A DNA stretch of 64,000 nt from Sclerurus mexicanus. Its lineage: Eukaryota > Chordata > Aves > Passeriformes > Furnariidae. Location: the NCBI GenBank assembly GCA_013396755.1, contig VWZF01003318.1, positions 364,778-428,777 of the forward strand, given 5' to 3'. This document shows, in pieces, positions 26,675-39,493 of the stretch. Positions within the stretch are counted from its first letter, which is position 1. Each line of letters opens with the position of its first letter. The translations under genes were made by a program, and so were the position numbers. Below the pieces are notes generated by a model. The model worked only from the letters and a program-made list of their open reading frames with translations, was not told where the DNA came from and ran no database searches.

Positions 26675-27079
26675 GTAAGTCAGTAACATGTGCTATTCCA
26701 TGTGCCATGACCACTTCCAAATGAACAGTCCTGCTTGGGAAGGAGTAAATTCCATGCAGACATCCATAAAACCTATCACTAAAACTGCTTGTTGTCAAAG
26801 TTTTCATGCACAACTGCATCTAAGGAAAGATTAACTTATGAAGAGAATACAGCTTTATCCATAAGAAATAAGAAGAGTGTTTGTCTCCTACCTTACCTGT
26901 AGCCTAAATATTTCTCTTACTACTGCTGCTACTCCTGCCTGTTGTAGCACAGCATTTCAGATATCAGTAATTCATCCTGTCTTTGGTGTGTACCTTTATC
27001 CCCTTATATCTTTCTACACAAACGTATTTATCCTAATCAAATTTTATCATATGTTGAATTTTCTACTCTTTGTTTACAG

Positions 27080-27232
27080 AGAAACTTCTGTGCCCTGGAT
27101 TCCTGACCACCATAAGGACAAAGCAGTGTCTCCTGGATGGAGCAAATGCAGAGGGTTGGCACAAATAACTTGGTCAGCAGCTTGCAGGATGAACAGCGGG
27201 TATGGAATTGAAGGATGCCAATGTCTGGCAAG
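27080..27232 (+). other. Exon-like interval B (good acceptor and donor)
   Basis: It is preceded by ttttctactctttgtttacag and followed by AAG|GTAAGAAG, with the donor octamer repeated directly (gtaagaaggtaagaag). Length is 153 bases. The frame continuing from interval A stops after eight codons (TGA), so a coding join is not supported; a long non-coding RNA is the remaining possibility. Confidence 0.25.
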
Positions 27233-27324
27233 GTAAGAAGGTAAGAAGAAAGTTTCAGTGGCCCAGTTTGGGATCTTGAAAGGCCAGTCTCAGCATCCAA
27301 AACTCTTTGTTCTCATAGATTTGG

Positions 27325-27362
27325 GGTCAGGGTTTTGTTTGTTTGTTTGCTTTGTTTTTTAG
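27325..27362. repeat. (GTTT)n short tract
   Basis: 'gggttttgtttgtttgttt' followed by gctttgtttttt. This is an imperfect tetranucleotide repeat of the same type as at 20.5 kb. Confidence 0.8.
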
Positions 27363-27834
27363 CTATTTTGTAGTAAGGATTTCTGGTCTGCCTCACAATT
27401 TTTGCAGATGCAGTTTAAATTTCTTCAGAGGCTCGAAGCCTTTCAGTCTGCCTTGGTGTCTCTGCCCATGCAGGCCAACCTGTGACACTGGCTGCACAGC
27501 TGGGACCCTGTACAAAACCCTAGCAAGCCAGTCATAAACCTTATGATTTCCTGCCTGCTGATAACACCAGAAAGGCAAAAAATACCTCAGACATGAGTGG
27601 GTCCTGTCTAGTTTTGCTACTCAATAGAAAACATGTTCAAGAACCTTCCCCTGTCACTACTGCCTGATTTCTGAGGATAAGTCTGGAGTCAAGGCTGGTA
27701 AACTTGATCACAGCTAAATGTTTCACCAAAGGTTTCCCCTTTCCACATGTTTCAAAGGCACAATTGGTAACAATCTCTTCAGATTTTACTGAGGCTCATG
27801 AGGGGAAAGCAGCTCTGCAGAGGTTTGAATAACA

Positions 27835-28090
27835 AGATGATAAGAAAACGTTTCAAAGGGAGCGCTGTGTCCTTAAACAGTATGGAAATGCTATTGCAAA
27901 TCAGCCCCTGGCCAAGTGGGAAGCACGTGTGCTTAATTTGAAGTATTGATTTCATGATTAAGCAGTATCCACAGTATTGATAGATGTCCCTGAATCAGGG
28001 CCTTAAAGTGTGCAGTGGCTCTTCTAATTAGCTACTTCTGTCGTTTCACCACGACCTCTTAATTTTATATGATTGGAGTTTTACTTGTTT
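27835..28090. promoter_or_regulatory. Candidate conserved non-coding element (intergenic)
   Basis: This is unique sequence with dense motif words: gctattgcaaatcag (octamer-like), agcacgtgtgc (E-box), ttctaattagctac (homeodomain core) and the small palindrome CCCTGAATCAGGG at 27988-28000. No ORF or repeat explains it. Confidence 0.3.
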
Positions 28091-30193
28091 ATGAAAGAAT
28101 ATAAAAACATTCAATAAGGAAGCAGGAAACAGTAAATCAATTCATTCCATTCTCATGAGGGGTTTGATCCTGGGGTATGCTGAGCATTGACAGTGCTTAC
28201 AGAAGTCACCACAGAGGCCTTTGTGCTGCTCCAGGTAGCTTGTCATTAAAGCAAAGCATAAGCTTTTCTGGTTATTCACATTTCCACATGACAACAAAAA
28301 TCTCACAGCAAAAAAAGGGCAGCATTCTTATTTAAAGGGTTTTTAAGAGACTGGAGCATTTGGTATTCAGCAATGGATGCACAGGACAGACACACTTTAG
28401 GTTCTAGCCAACTCTCTTGCAGTATTTTTTGAAAGATGACAGCGCTAAGACACAAATTCTGAAGAAATGCACTGCTGAGTGCATTTGTACCAGGAAGTAT
28501 GGAGTTCTAGCAGGCATAGCTCTTGCTAATTTTCAAAGAGGTTGTAGTTTTGCCATTGATCAGAAGATTGTCAGTTTCAGTACCCCATTCCAATCCAAAA
28601 AAATGATGAAAAAACTCATTATATCTTGATTACATTCATACAATTACAGTGACCAGAAAACAGCGTCATGAATTTGCTTTTAAATCATCCTGCAATTCCG
28701 CCCCATAGAAAGATACGAATACAATTTAAAGGTTACCTTTATGTTATTGATACAGTATTGCTACCTATGAATAAATAAACTTTGTGAGGTTAGTATACTG
28801 ACCTTCACGTGACAGTGTAGGCAAGCAATGAGCTCAAAGTCACTTGCAGATCAGAATGGCTTAGGAGGATAGTTTGGTCCTGAGCTGCTGACCAGGACAA
28901 TGAGATTTATATATCCGTGTTTGTAGATACTATGATATTTGTTTAACATGTTCGTCTGGGTAATATTTGCACTGAACATGCAGGAAAGAAAGGATAAAAG
29001 AGCCAAATGTCAGCTATTTTATGTTTGTTTGTACAACAAAAGGGAGAGTTTACAAATGTCAGCAACTTGTTTTTGTGTTCCACTCCCTCAAAACATCTTG
29101 CAACTAAAAATTGGAAGTGACAAGAAATTAATCCATATTGTGATCTAATTATTGTTGGAATTATGGGAAAAATGTAAGATGTCTAAAATATTTAATTGTG
29201 AGAAGTGTCTATTAAGCTAACTTTGCAGTGAACTTATAAGATTTTTAAACACTTGTGTCAGGTTTCAGACACCTGAATAACCAGAAGACCGTGATTTTTT
29301 GCTTTCTGAGATATACAGGGAGTCCACAAAAATGTTTCCCCTGATTCTTACAATCCAGGCCAGGGCCTGGAGACAGTGCCTTCTTACTGTCATTGCACGG
29401 TCACAGGAGAAGGTTTTTTTTCACCAGTGACCAGGTAGGTTGGAGAGGAGAGTTGAGCTGGGGAACCCAACACATCCTCCTGCCAGCCTGGCTTCACTGG
29501 AAGTGGTGCCGCATTCATATGGTGAAGGCTCAGCTTTGGGGGAGTGTTTACACAGAAACTGGCAACAACTGAAAAACTCCCCTGTTTTTATATATGAAAG
29601 CTCAATTAACTATCCCATTTTATCTCACTAAACCATCTCTGTGACAGATTACCATTTCAGGCAGTGTCGTTAGGGGCATCTACACCATGATCAAAAGCTT
29701 GTAAATACTTGTTTACATGCCTTTATACTAACACAATCTGCTCTTCTGTATTTTCATATTAAGCTGTAACAAGGCAAAAAGGAAATGCTCACCCAGGAGA
29801 CTCTCCAGAGGGTTTGCCAAAAAAACTACGTGGGCTGAACTAACCTGTGCAAACCAAACTTAATTATCATGAACACAACCATTAGCACAAAGAAGTTGTC
29901 CCTCAATTATTATGGCTGAGTTACTGACTCAGACACAACATCGCAAGGAAGGAATTTTGCTCAGCTCTCTGTTTGGGGGGCACTTACTAGCTGTAACCAA
30001 GGAAAATAGAACTACAGAAAGATCAAATTATTTTTTCTTTTTTTTTTTTTAATCATTGTCCCTTACTTTCTGCTATTTGCAATATTCAGTACAGGTTAAC
30101 TCATTGAATACACTTTTGGGTTTTTTTTCTCTTCATATTTTTAAATAGATTTCAAAATTGTGGCAGATATTTTCAAGCAGTGATAAATTGCTT

Positions 30194-30214
30194 GTTACCA
30201 AATTATTTGGTAAC
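30194..30214. promoter_or_regulatory. Perfect 10-bp-arm palindrome around an AT core
   Basis: GTTACCAAAT, one base, then ATTTGGTAAC, its exact reverse complement. It resembles a dimeric protein binding site, but I recognise no specific factor. Nearby are ttgatcacttaatgaggtca and attgacctaatttgcat, which contain nuclear-receptor-like half sites AGGTCA and TGACCT. Function is inference. Confidence 0.4.
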
Positions 30215-31164
30215 TTTGCACATTGTCTTTGATCACTTAATGAGGTCAAGTATGTCATATTTCAGGGAAAAATTTATTGACCTAATTTGCATTTGTATTA
30301 AAACTTTGATGTAGTGCAAGACTTGAAAAGAAAGGATGATGAGTCGCTCCATGTTTTTGGCAAAAATATTTAACCAGCACCAGGAAAGTAGGAATTGGGC
30401 TCATGTCTTTGTACCTCTCTGAGATACTTCGATTTGTGAGGAATTCTTGCAATTCATTCAGTATGAGGGTGATGAGGGCTTTAATTACTGACTACAGCCA
30501 GTTTCCATGAGTGGAAAGGGCTACCAGAGCAGGGGGCAAGAGAAAACATGGGGTTTGGGGTGTCCTATGATTTCACCCTCATGCAACTTGTTATAAATGG
30601 CAATCATCTTTCATCAAGAGGTCATTAGGTCAACCAAGTGGTTAAGTTCCAAGAAGCTTAATTTGTGTCAAGGGGGACTGCATGGTTGTACAACCAACTG
30701 AGGATACCATCAGGTCCCACAGGCTTCCAGACAAATGTTGCTCTTATTTAACTTGGTGTGGAGTAAGAGTAGATTCTTGTCATTAGTGCAATTAATCCAA
30801 ATATATATCATTATAATCTTCAGCAGCATTCACCTATTCAGAAGCACGCTCTCTCTGTATTTGGTGCACATAACTTCCCTTGACATTAACAGGAGGGGAT
30901 AATAGACATGGAAATGTAAAGAGAGGTTAATACTCTTCCCTGTGACCTTCCCAGAGACATCATATTTTCTCAAGCTGACCTCTCATTATGCTGAAAACTG
31001 CAAAGAAAAAACCCCACGGTTTCTGTTGCTTTTTTTGTTCACTTCAGAGACTACAGACATCTGCCCTAAGTACATTCTGTTAATAATTATTTTGAATGTA
31101 TTCTAAAAATCCACATCATTCCCAAAGAGGGGAAAAACACAAAAGAAACCCCAGTTGGTGAGGG

Positions 31165-31735
31165 AGGACAATGTGCAACATTATAAGCAGTGCTGGAGCT
31201 GCCTGCCGTGATTGCCACTCGGAGATAAGAATCATTCCTCACACTTTGAGACAAAAGTAAATGGCAGTTTGCAATGTTAAGAACCCCTGTGGAAATAAGA
31301 TGAAATGAGAGAGGCTTCCAGACCTGTGAGAAAAATCAATCTGATGGAAAATTGACAAACTTGTTTAACGTGTCGGCACAAGATCCGAGAGTTGACCCGT
31401 AGAGACCTCCACTTAGGCATACCGTGAAGTTACTGTCAGTTCTCTTAATCTGTTCAATTACACAACAGGATCTCAAAGGGGACTTTTTACCAAACATCAC
31501 TTTAAATTAACTTTTCTCCTCTGTGTTTTAAACTTGCAGTCCTTCCCTGCCTCTTTGCAGTAACATGGGTAAATTATGAAAAACCCACTTGCTTGTCAGT
31601 GTAAATGCTATAGAAAGATCAGTTTAAAATTATGATTGGAAATAGAGAAGGTTTGTGCGGTTAAAAAGAGAAAAATGCTCGTCTCATTACATGCCACCAA
31701 ATTAATCTCCGCAAATTAATTTCTCTGAGGCAAAG
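31165..31735. promoter_or_regulatory. Candidate conserved non-coding element (intergenic)
   Basis: This is unique sequence, free of recognisable repeats, with several CpGs retained in an AT-rich setting (cactcggagataagaat, gtgtcggcacaagatccga, gacccgtagagac). Clustered motifs include gataag, caattaca and ccaaattaatctccgcaaat (homeodomain-type TAAT words). The appearance fits a developmental enhancer downstream of FBXL17, but conservation cannot be seen from one sequence. Confidence 0.3.
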
Positions 31736-34700
31736 GTCTATTGTTTTTCTGTTTTAGGGGATGAAGGAATGGCAGCAAAAAGCAGCACACCACAATTTTT
31801 ATTCTATTAGGAACATGGAACTGTGTCCCTTTTCACAGCCACAGGCCACAAAAGTGAAACAGAGAAGGGTTCAAAATGGAAGATATACTACTGTCTGGCT
31901 TTTATTTCCTTGAGGAGGTGGAGTTGGAATAGGATAGGCAGGGAAGATGTTAAAGAATGCAAGGGATGAAAGACATTTAATTTTGAAGATAGGTAGGGCA
32001 GCATTTAAGAGAAAGAGATTCAACTGCAGATGGCCAAAGAAGAGAACTCAGAATTTTTCTTCTCCATTATTTTATTAAATGCTGTGTTGAAAAAAAAAGA
32101 TTAATTTTCCCCCAGATCTGTTATATTTGAAGTCTGAAGTGAAGGACTCTGAACAGAAGGAGAATCAGGAATGTGGCCTATCAATTAAACTCAAGTGCCA
32201 AGACTCATTTAGATTGATGGGTGTTACAGCGCAAGTGCCCAGCAATATTATTTAATAGGTTCATTCTTACTAAGTGCATTCTGTTAACCAGCAAGCTTAC
32301 AGAGAATGTCACAGCAGCCACAATAGTCTGTCTGCTATTGATTTGGAGCAGGTATGGATCATGTGATGTACCTTGCTAATGAAGTCTTGGTCTTGTTGAT
32401 TTTGGTGGCTTTATATCAGGTTCTTTGCTATTTTTCTGTTTCATAGTTTGATTTTTCTATTGAACAGATTTATGGTGAGAAATAAAAATTCATTTAACAC
32501 AGTAAGAAATTAAGAATGGAATTCCAAGATGAACGATACTGAATTATTTTGGGGAAGAAGAAAGTCCATGAAGTAAGCATGTTGAGAAGAGATTGCATCT
32601 AGGAGGAGAGCAGAGCAGAGCAAAAGCAAACAGCTTTTCTTTTTTTTCATTCAGAAGGGATTAAGCGATTTTCTACTGTTCTCATCAGAACATATTGAAG
32701 AAGGAAGGCTTACTTCTGCAACCACTTAAAATACAAAAGGCATCAAATTCAGAAGGCCTCTTGTTAGTTTTAGAAGTATTAGTATCATAGTGTCGACAGC
32801 TTTTGACAGAACAAATTACAACCAACTGCTCAAATAGATAGCACTTAAAAAGTTTTGTGTTGATTAATAGTGTGTTCTTGGTCTGAAGATTTAAGGTAAA
32901 GGTTAACTGTAATTTATGTTAAGTACCCACTCCACTGCTGTGTCTTGCACTGTTATCAGAGATAACTCTACTTTAGCAGTGCAGATAATTTCTAAATGTT
33001 TTCTTTTGCATATGCCACTGTTAAGGCTCATTGGAGGCTTGTTAAAAAGTAGTACTAACTCTATTCTTGCTTCCTGACTGACCAGAGAAAGACCTTGTTG
33101 CTCTTTCCAGCACCCAGAACTTTATGAAAGCTACATTTTTCACAACCTTCAAAAACTTTAGCCTCCTCAGAGTCTGCAGAAATTGATGTAACTCAGGTCA
33201 TACTGAAGAGTAGACACCCTTGTGTTTGTGGATTTTTTTATGCTCTCTGGCACTCTGTAGGGCCTCAGCTCAGACTATATACACTTAGAGGAACAAATTC
33301 TGACCCAGGGATGTAAGGAAGTGAGTGTTAAGACTATAACTGAGGCTCAAGGGGCTCAAATCCATGATATATCCATTTTGAAGGACTGTCAGATGGTTAG
33401 CCCTCAACAACTCCTTCAAGCCTGATCCATTAATCCAAGTGGCACTTTACTGGCTAGTGATTCCAGCTGCTGGCTCCCATATATTGCTTACTTGAACACT
33501 ACAATAGACACCACTCTATGTTACGATATCTTATGTGTCCAAGGGCATTCTTATTTAAAAGAGTAAGGTCAATGCTCCAAATTAGAAGGGTAGCAGTTCT
33601 ACTCTCTTATGGAAGCTTTTGGTGGATTTTAATGCTTTGTGACTTCAGCTTCAAAGAAGATTCAGTATTACTGAGTATTAGCACTACTACTGATGCTAGT
33701 ACAAATGTCAATGCTGCATACTTAGTACTTTTAGTACCTTCTAAGCACAGGGTGAAAACAACATGTAACTAAGATGATAAATCTGATTAACACGTATGTA
33801 AGTACACCGATTAGTGTCATGACAATGAAGTGGCCTTCATACTATGTTTTAACTGATACAAAAATGTTAGCGTACTATCAATAGCTTTTAGAAGTGAGTT
33901 TAACTGAGCCTTGAAGATTGTGGTTAAAAAAAAATACTTTAGGGGTGGCTCTAGGCAAGTCAATAGTTTGAAAAAGTCTTTGAAATGTAGCTGCCAGCAA
34001 GTTAGGCTGATTGTTTTGCAGACACCCTGAAAGGAAGAACAATCTACATATCTCTGTTTTTTTTTTCACCTGTGCTTTCTGTTAGGGGAAAAGACTCTTC
34101 CCCTTATTAGAAAGCATCAAAAAAGTGGAGGGAAGAACAGATGTACATGCACAAGGAAGTCCTTATTTTTGCTTTTATTGATGCAAGTTTGACTTACAAG
34201 AGAAATTTCTGTGGTCTTTATAACAGTGTATGGGCATCTTTGTTAAATTTCAAAAATGTCTCAAGGACTTAGTCATCTAAATCATGCAGAGGCTTTTAAA
34301 AGTCATACCCTTTGTCTAATATCTGTGTTTCTTGTCTTTTACACTCTGATGATACAGAGTTAACATTTATGGTCACTAGCTGTGCCAAGGTGGGGCTTTT
34401 TGTCTGTTTTGTTGGATTTTTTTTTTTGTTTTGCTTTGTTTTGAATTCCTCTATTTCTCTTATTCCCATGTGTTCACACTATGGAAATACAATTTTATCC
34501 TCTCCTAGGCATACTGGGCAATTTCCCAGACTAGAAACAAAGAGATGTGCTGATCTTACAGAAAATTTCTCTTCCTTTAGTGTTGCCCTTGCCACTTTCC
34601 AAACATATTCTGTCTCACTGGCAAAGATCCTACACAAGGCATCTTTGTTTCTGCCAAGTACCAGATCTTATCCTTATGTCATGATATATTGAAGTGTAGA

Positions 34701-37700
34701 ACATTTACAGAAGTTAGATGGCTTTGGTGATTTTTTTTTTTTCAGTGGAGTCAGATTTAATATTGCCTTCCAGATTTCTAGAATACCAACAAAACCTCAT
34801 TTAAAAAATGATGGGTACAGACACAAACATACAAAGATCAGAAAAATGAGTTTTCGAGGGCTGGTAGTAATTTCAGTATTTAATAGCTATCTGCATTTGC
34901 TCAACTCTACCTCTACTAAAGAGATTTCCACCCATGGAAGATTTACTCAAAATATTTTTCAGAGGTAATTTTTTTCACAGGCAAATTTCTTGAGCTTAAT
35001 TTACTGCACATTCTTGCTGAATAGTTCTCAAGCCTTTGCAGATGCAGTCACAGGGAGCTGCCTGGCTATACATGATTTTACATGCCTTGCAGATAGCTCA
35101 GAGATGCAATTGCGAAATCTAGCTCTCACAGACAGCTGGGAATTTGTGACAGTCCCTGAAGGACTTTGCATCCATAAACCAATGACTGGATTACAGTGAT
35201 CCATAAACACATTTTTCTTCTATCTCTAGCTAATGCAATACAAATAGTCTTCCTGCTGTTAACTGTTTCTGAAGCCACACACACGAGAACATAAAGGAGA
35301 TGGCATATATTCAAACAGAAAGGTCAACAGGTCATTTGCTCTTTATGCTCACAAAAGACTTCAATACCTGTACTGCTACAGAAAGCACTGAATACAGAAA
35401 TATTCCTCAATTTAAGTCTGTGTTCAGAAAATTTTGCTAAAAAGTAGTGATTCATTCAGATCTTAGTGGGGATTGGTGATAATGTCTGCTCTGGAGCAGG
35501 AAAGCTTACCTCATGATCAAGCTGTGGGGATAATAGTTACATGCTTGTTTATCAGCAGTTTCCTCCTCTGTAAGAACCCAGGAACCCTCATGGTGGTGTC
35601 ACCTCCTCAGCACTGAACCTTCTGCCAGTAGCAACTTTCGTGCCTTGTTCCTCCCCACAGCTGCCCCTTTCTGGCAGGGGAGAGAGGCAGGATGGAACTC
35701 TGTGTGTCACAGGTGCAGTGGGGCCATGGCTGCTGGCTGGGTGAGAGGCTTTCCTCGGCCTCTTCTCCACTCGGGAGGCTGGGAAAGGGCTGCTCTTCTG
35801 CAGTGAAGTGAGTGAGATCCAGTGCAGCAGCAAGCTGATGCTCTGAGGCATAATGCTGGACAGGAGCAGGGATGTGCTTTGGGACCCACAGCACTGAGAA
35901 GCAGCTTCTGGTAGATAACCACGACCTGAAACCAAAAGATGAGCCAGGCAGGATACATTGGCATGACTAAACTAAGTTTGCCCACGACAACTCCCTGGTG
36001 CTGAGACTGACAGGTAGAGGACAACACATGCCCTGTGCCATTAAACCTTCCTGCCCTCTGTGGCTGCACCCATGGAGCCAAAGGAGATGGCAACTGGGCA
36101 CCATTAACACATCATTTAGGGGAAAGTCAGAAGGTGAGGACATGCTGGTGACAGCACAGCAGTGCTCCTGGCACTGCTCCTGCTAGCACAAGTGCAGCCA
36201 CAGAAACTGATGCCGTGTGCAGGAAAATACACAGTGCCCAGTCAAGGGCCACCACTGGACTGAAGATGTATCCTCCTGGTTTTCAGGCCAACTCCGTACT
36301 CCAGTTCAGCCTTACTGACGCTTTAAACTACACTGGTCTGAACAATTCAGTTTTCACAGGCTGTCAAAACTTCTGTTGCATCACAGACATTGTATTAATA
36401 TTTATTTGTTGCTGAGCTCCTATTTTTCTTTAATAAAAGTGTAAATTTTGATAACTTCTAAGGTACAAACCCTTCCATTGTTCTTCTGTTGAGAAGATCA
36501 TGAAGGAATTTGGACTTTGGAATTCTTTTCAGTCTTCTGTAGGGTTATTAAGAAGAAATTTTTCTTTAGCTACAGCATTTTTGCTTGCTATTGCAGATTT
36601 TCAGGTGTATTTGCTCACTGATCAGGAGCAAATCCTTGCTTTGTAGCAAGTTTCTCTTCAAGGAAAATACTTTCCCCCCCCCTATTTTCTAGCTTTTTCA
36701 TTGACCTCAGTATCTGAGCATCGTTGAAAGGCTCAAGCAATGTGATTGACTACATTTGTTTCTCATTTATCTCTAAGGAAAGAAGGATATGAAGCATTTT
36801 TTGTACAAACATTACATTGCTGCCTATTTTAGAGAAAAAAATACCGATCCCTGATAGCAATTTAGTTTATATTGGTTCACAGACCATGACTCACATAACA
36901 TGGTCCAGAGAGGTGACCATAGACTGAAACAACAGCACGAAGATAATAATTTAGTCCATCAAAAGTACGAACTGAGATGTCAACCTTGATTCAAGGAGAA
37001 GCGAAAGCAAGGCACCTGGGATGAGTTAACTGTGCTCACTGGGAGTGCGCACTGGTAAGAAAATTCTTGAAGCTTTCTGTAACAGTGGGTATTTTGAAAA
37101 CACCAGAGGCTGTAGCAGTTTGCAACAGGGTACATGATGAAAGCATGAGATTATGAAAATTTCAGTCCAGAAGCCTTTATAATTTCATAGCATCTGGAAA
37201 CACCCAATAATTGTGGTTGTGAAATTTTTCATTTTATGACTTCTAAGGTTTATTTATACACAAATGCTTTTCATAAGCTATATATAGAAATACCTGCCTG
37301 AACATTGAAGAGGACGCAGTTCAGCTTGCTGTTATTGTTGATTTTTGCCCCCAAATAAATCTGAAACATAATCCATTAGTAAAACTTTATAAAGCTTAAA
37401 CACTTGGATTTACCTTACATAATCTTGACAGCCTTTATGAAAAACCAACAACCCTAAACCTAAATAAAAGAATTTTGGCTTCGGTTTCTTTTTAACAGGT
37501 GTGAAGATGTAGCTGTTACACAGATCTTTACTTCTGTGCTGCCTTACTCCAGTTTGTCAAAGAGTCTCCAGTCAAGCAACCACAGCTCTAATGGTGGGAT
37601 TTAGACCATTCATGCTAATCTGAGCCTAATGCAGGAAAAGATTCAGAGGAACAGCTGAGCTATTTGACAGTTCTTCAGCAACTCAGGTCATCTACAATGG

Positions 37701-38149
37701 CATATATAGACAAAACATGAAAAAAATATTGTTTTTTAAGTGGTGCCAACCTATAGTCGATTCCATATGCTCAAGCCTGCAACATCTCCCAGCCTGTCTG
37801 TGGTTTGGAAAACCAGTTTGGTAACTCTCCTTCTAAATTCTCCAGAACGTCAAATAAAAATCTCAGTCACCTCTACTGCCAAGATCACAGGCCACTCATG
37901 GAGAAAGCTGTAAGAAAAACACTTATAGGAGGAAAGTTAACATTGCCTTAAATAATTTTATTGCAATGGACTCTTTAAATGGATCTACTTCAAAATGACT
38001 CTCTGTTAATATGGAATTTCATAAATAAGAATATGGAATTTCAAAAATGAGCAGCAAAAATCCTCACCTAATTTAAAATACAAATACAAATATTTACAAG
38101 ATAGGACACCATCATAGTCTTTGTGCTCTTAGCATTGTTATTTTGCAGT

Positions 38150-38285
38150 GCACTCCTTTCTTAGGAAACATTTCTTTACCAAGAGGGTGGTCAAACACTG
38201 TAACAGGCTTCCTAGACAGGTGACTGATGGCCCAAGACTGTCAGTCCAAGAGGCACTGCTGCCTTTGGGTAATGGTTCTGAGAAT
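38150..38285 (+). mobile_element. CR1 LINE fragment, plus orientation
   Basis: 'taggaaacatttctttacca', 'agagggtggtcaaacactgt' and 'aacaggcttcctagacaggt' follow in order the CR1 3'-region pattern (aggaagaaattctttac / gagggtggt / cactggaacagg / ttgcccaga). The copy is truncated at both ends. The short open frame here is a shadow of the element. Confidence 0.75.
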
Positions 38286-39271
38286 GCTGTAAGTCACTCC
38301 CAGCAGCCACCTGTGGCCTTACTGGGATTAGTTTATCCCTGCCTATGATACATTTCAGAGAAATACACTTTGTCCCTGCTCAAAGATGACCAGAATATGC
38401 CTAGTACTACACAGAGCACTTGTTGAGAAGGGAGGAGGTATGCCAGCTTGGATTTGGCATTTCACTAAACTTCCCACTGAAATGGGACCCTGGGCAAGGT
38501 GGATTTGAACCTGCTCATGAAACATCACAGTGGCCATTTCCCCTGCTGAGGCAAATTTCATGAGAACACTCCCCCTCCATATTGCTTTTGGGTGGTGACA
38601 GATGGGTAGAGTGGCCACCAGGTGAACGATGTGAGTTGGTTTTAAGCCAGAATTACAGCTGGATTTAAAGAGTGAATGACTGAAAAGAAAGGTTATCTGT
38701 CTTTCCTCTACAACCACGTATTATTTAGTTAAGAAAGCACACGGAGTTTGCCCTAGCCCTTTCTGCAGGTTACCGCAAAGATTCTGGAGGAAAAAGAGAC
38801 ATCTTTTTGTCCAGTAAAGTAAACCTTTCGGAACCTAGGAAATCCAGTGTGTAAGCTGCCTTTGAGCTTTTGAATTCAGTGTAAGTTTTGAGTAGGAGAA
38901 AACAGGGGCAATTTTAATTTTTACAAGAGGCAATAGCTTCTCTTTTCTGAAATGGTACTTTCACCTACCTGACATTTAAAATATGAAAGAGTGTGCAGCA
39001 TTGTTATTTATTCCTCTAATACTACTTAGGAAGCATTGATTTATTATAAGGAAATTATCTGTGTCAACACTGCAATTAGAAAAACATACCTTCATCTAGA
39101 GTTCTTATACCACATGAACTTGAAATTAATTAGCCACAGTGATATCTATAAAGATTATTATGTGCATAAAAATGAGAGAGAAATAGTAAAAGGCAAAACT
39201 ACTGGAAATTACTTAAATGGCAGAAGTGAAAACAAATGACCAACCAGATCCATAATATGTAAAAAATCCTT
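38286..39271. other. Intergenic sequence between two CR1 fragments
   Basis: No gene seen. A 120-codon minus-strand open frame at 38355-38717 has no recognisable domain. This interval lies just beyond the predicted end of FBXL17 and would be transcribed if a more distal polyadenylation site (AATAAA on the minus strand near 39007 or 39041) were used. Confidence 0.5.
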
Positions 39272-39415
39272 AGAGTTATAGGGTATTTTAGATCGAAAAG
39301 TATCTCTGGATGTCACCTAGTCAAACTGTCAGTCAGAAAAGGGCCAGCTTGGATCAGTTTGCTGAGGATCATGTCCAGGTGAGTTGTACCCATTCAAGGA
39401 TGGAGATTTTATTCT
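39272..39415 (-). mobile_element. CR1 LINE 3'-region fragment just beyond FBXL17
   Basis: On the plus strand, 'gagttatagggtattttaga', 'ctctggatgtcacctagtca', 'gatcatgtccaggtgagt' and 'caaggatggagatttta' match in order an antisense CR1 3' region. The sense strand is therefore minus, the same as FBXL17. It ends about 80 bases beyond the predicted polyadenylation hexamer. Confidence 0.7.
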
Positions 39416-39493
39416 TTCTGTTAAGTACAGTCCAAGTACAGTTAGCAGCACAGGTAAAAAGAAAACATCACATCGTTCTTCTTTATATTAAAA

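Larger units (their letters stand above)
27233..38149. other. Intergenic sequence with candidate regulatory stretches
   Basis: Gene-free on inspection. It includes the candidate elements at 27.8-28.1 and 31.2-31.7 kb, the palindrome at 30.19 kb and a non-repetitive stretch at 32160-32410. A GC-richer patch lies at 35560-36190, where overlapping minus-strand frames of 95-128 codons show no domain I know. Confidence 0.55.
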
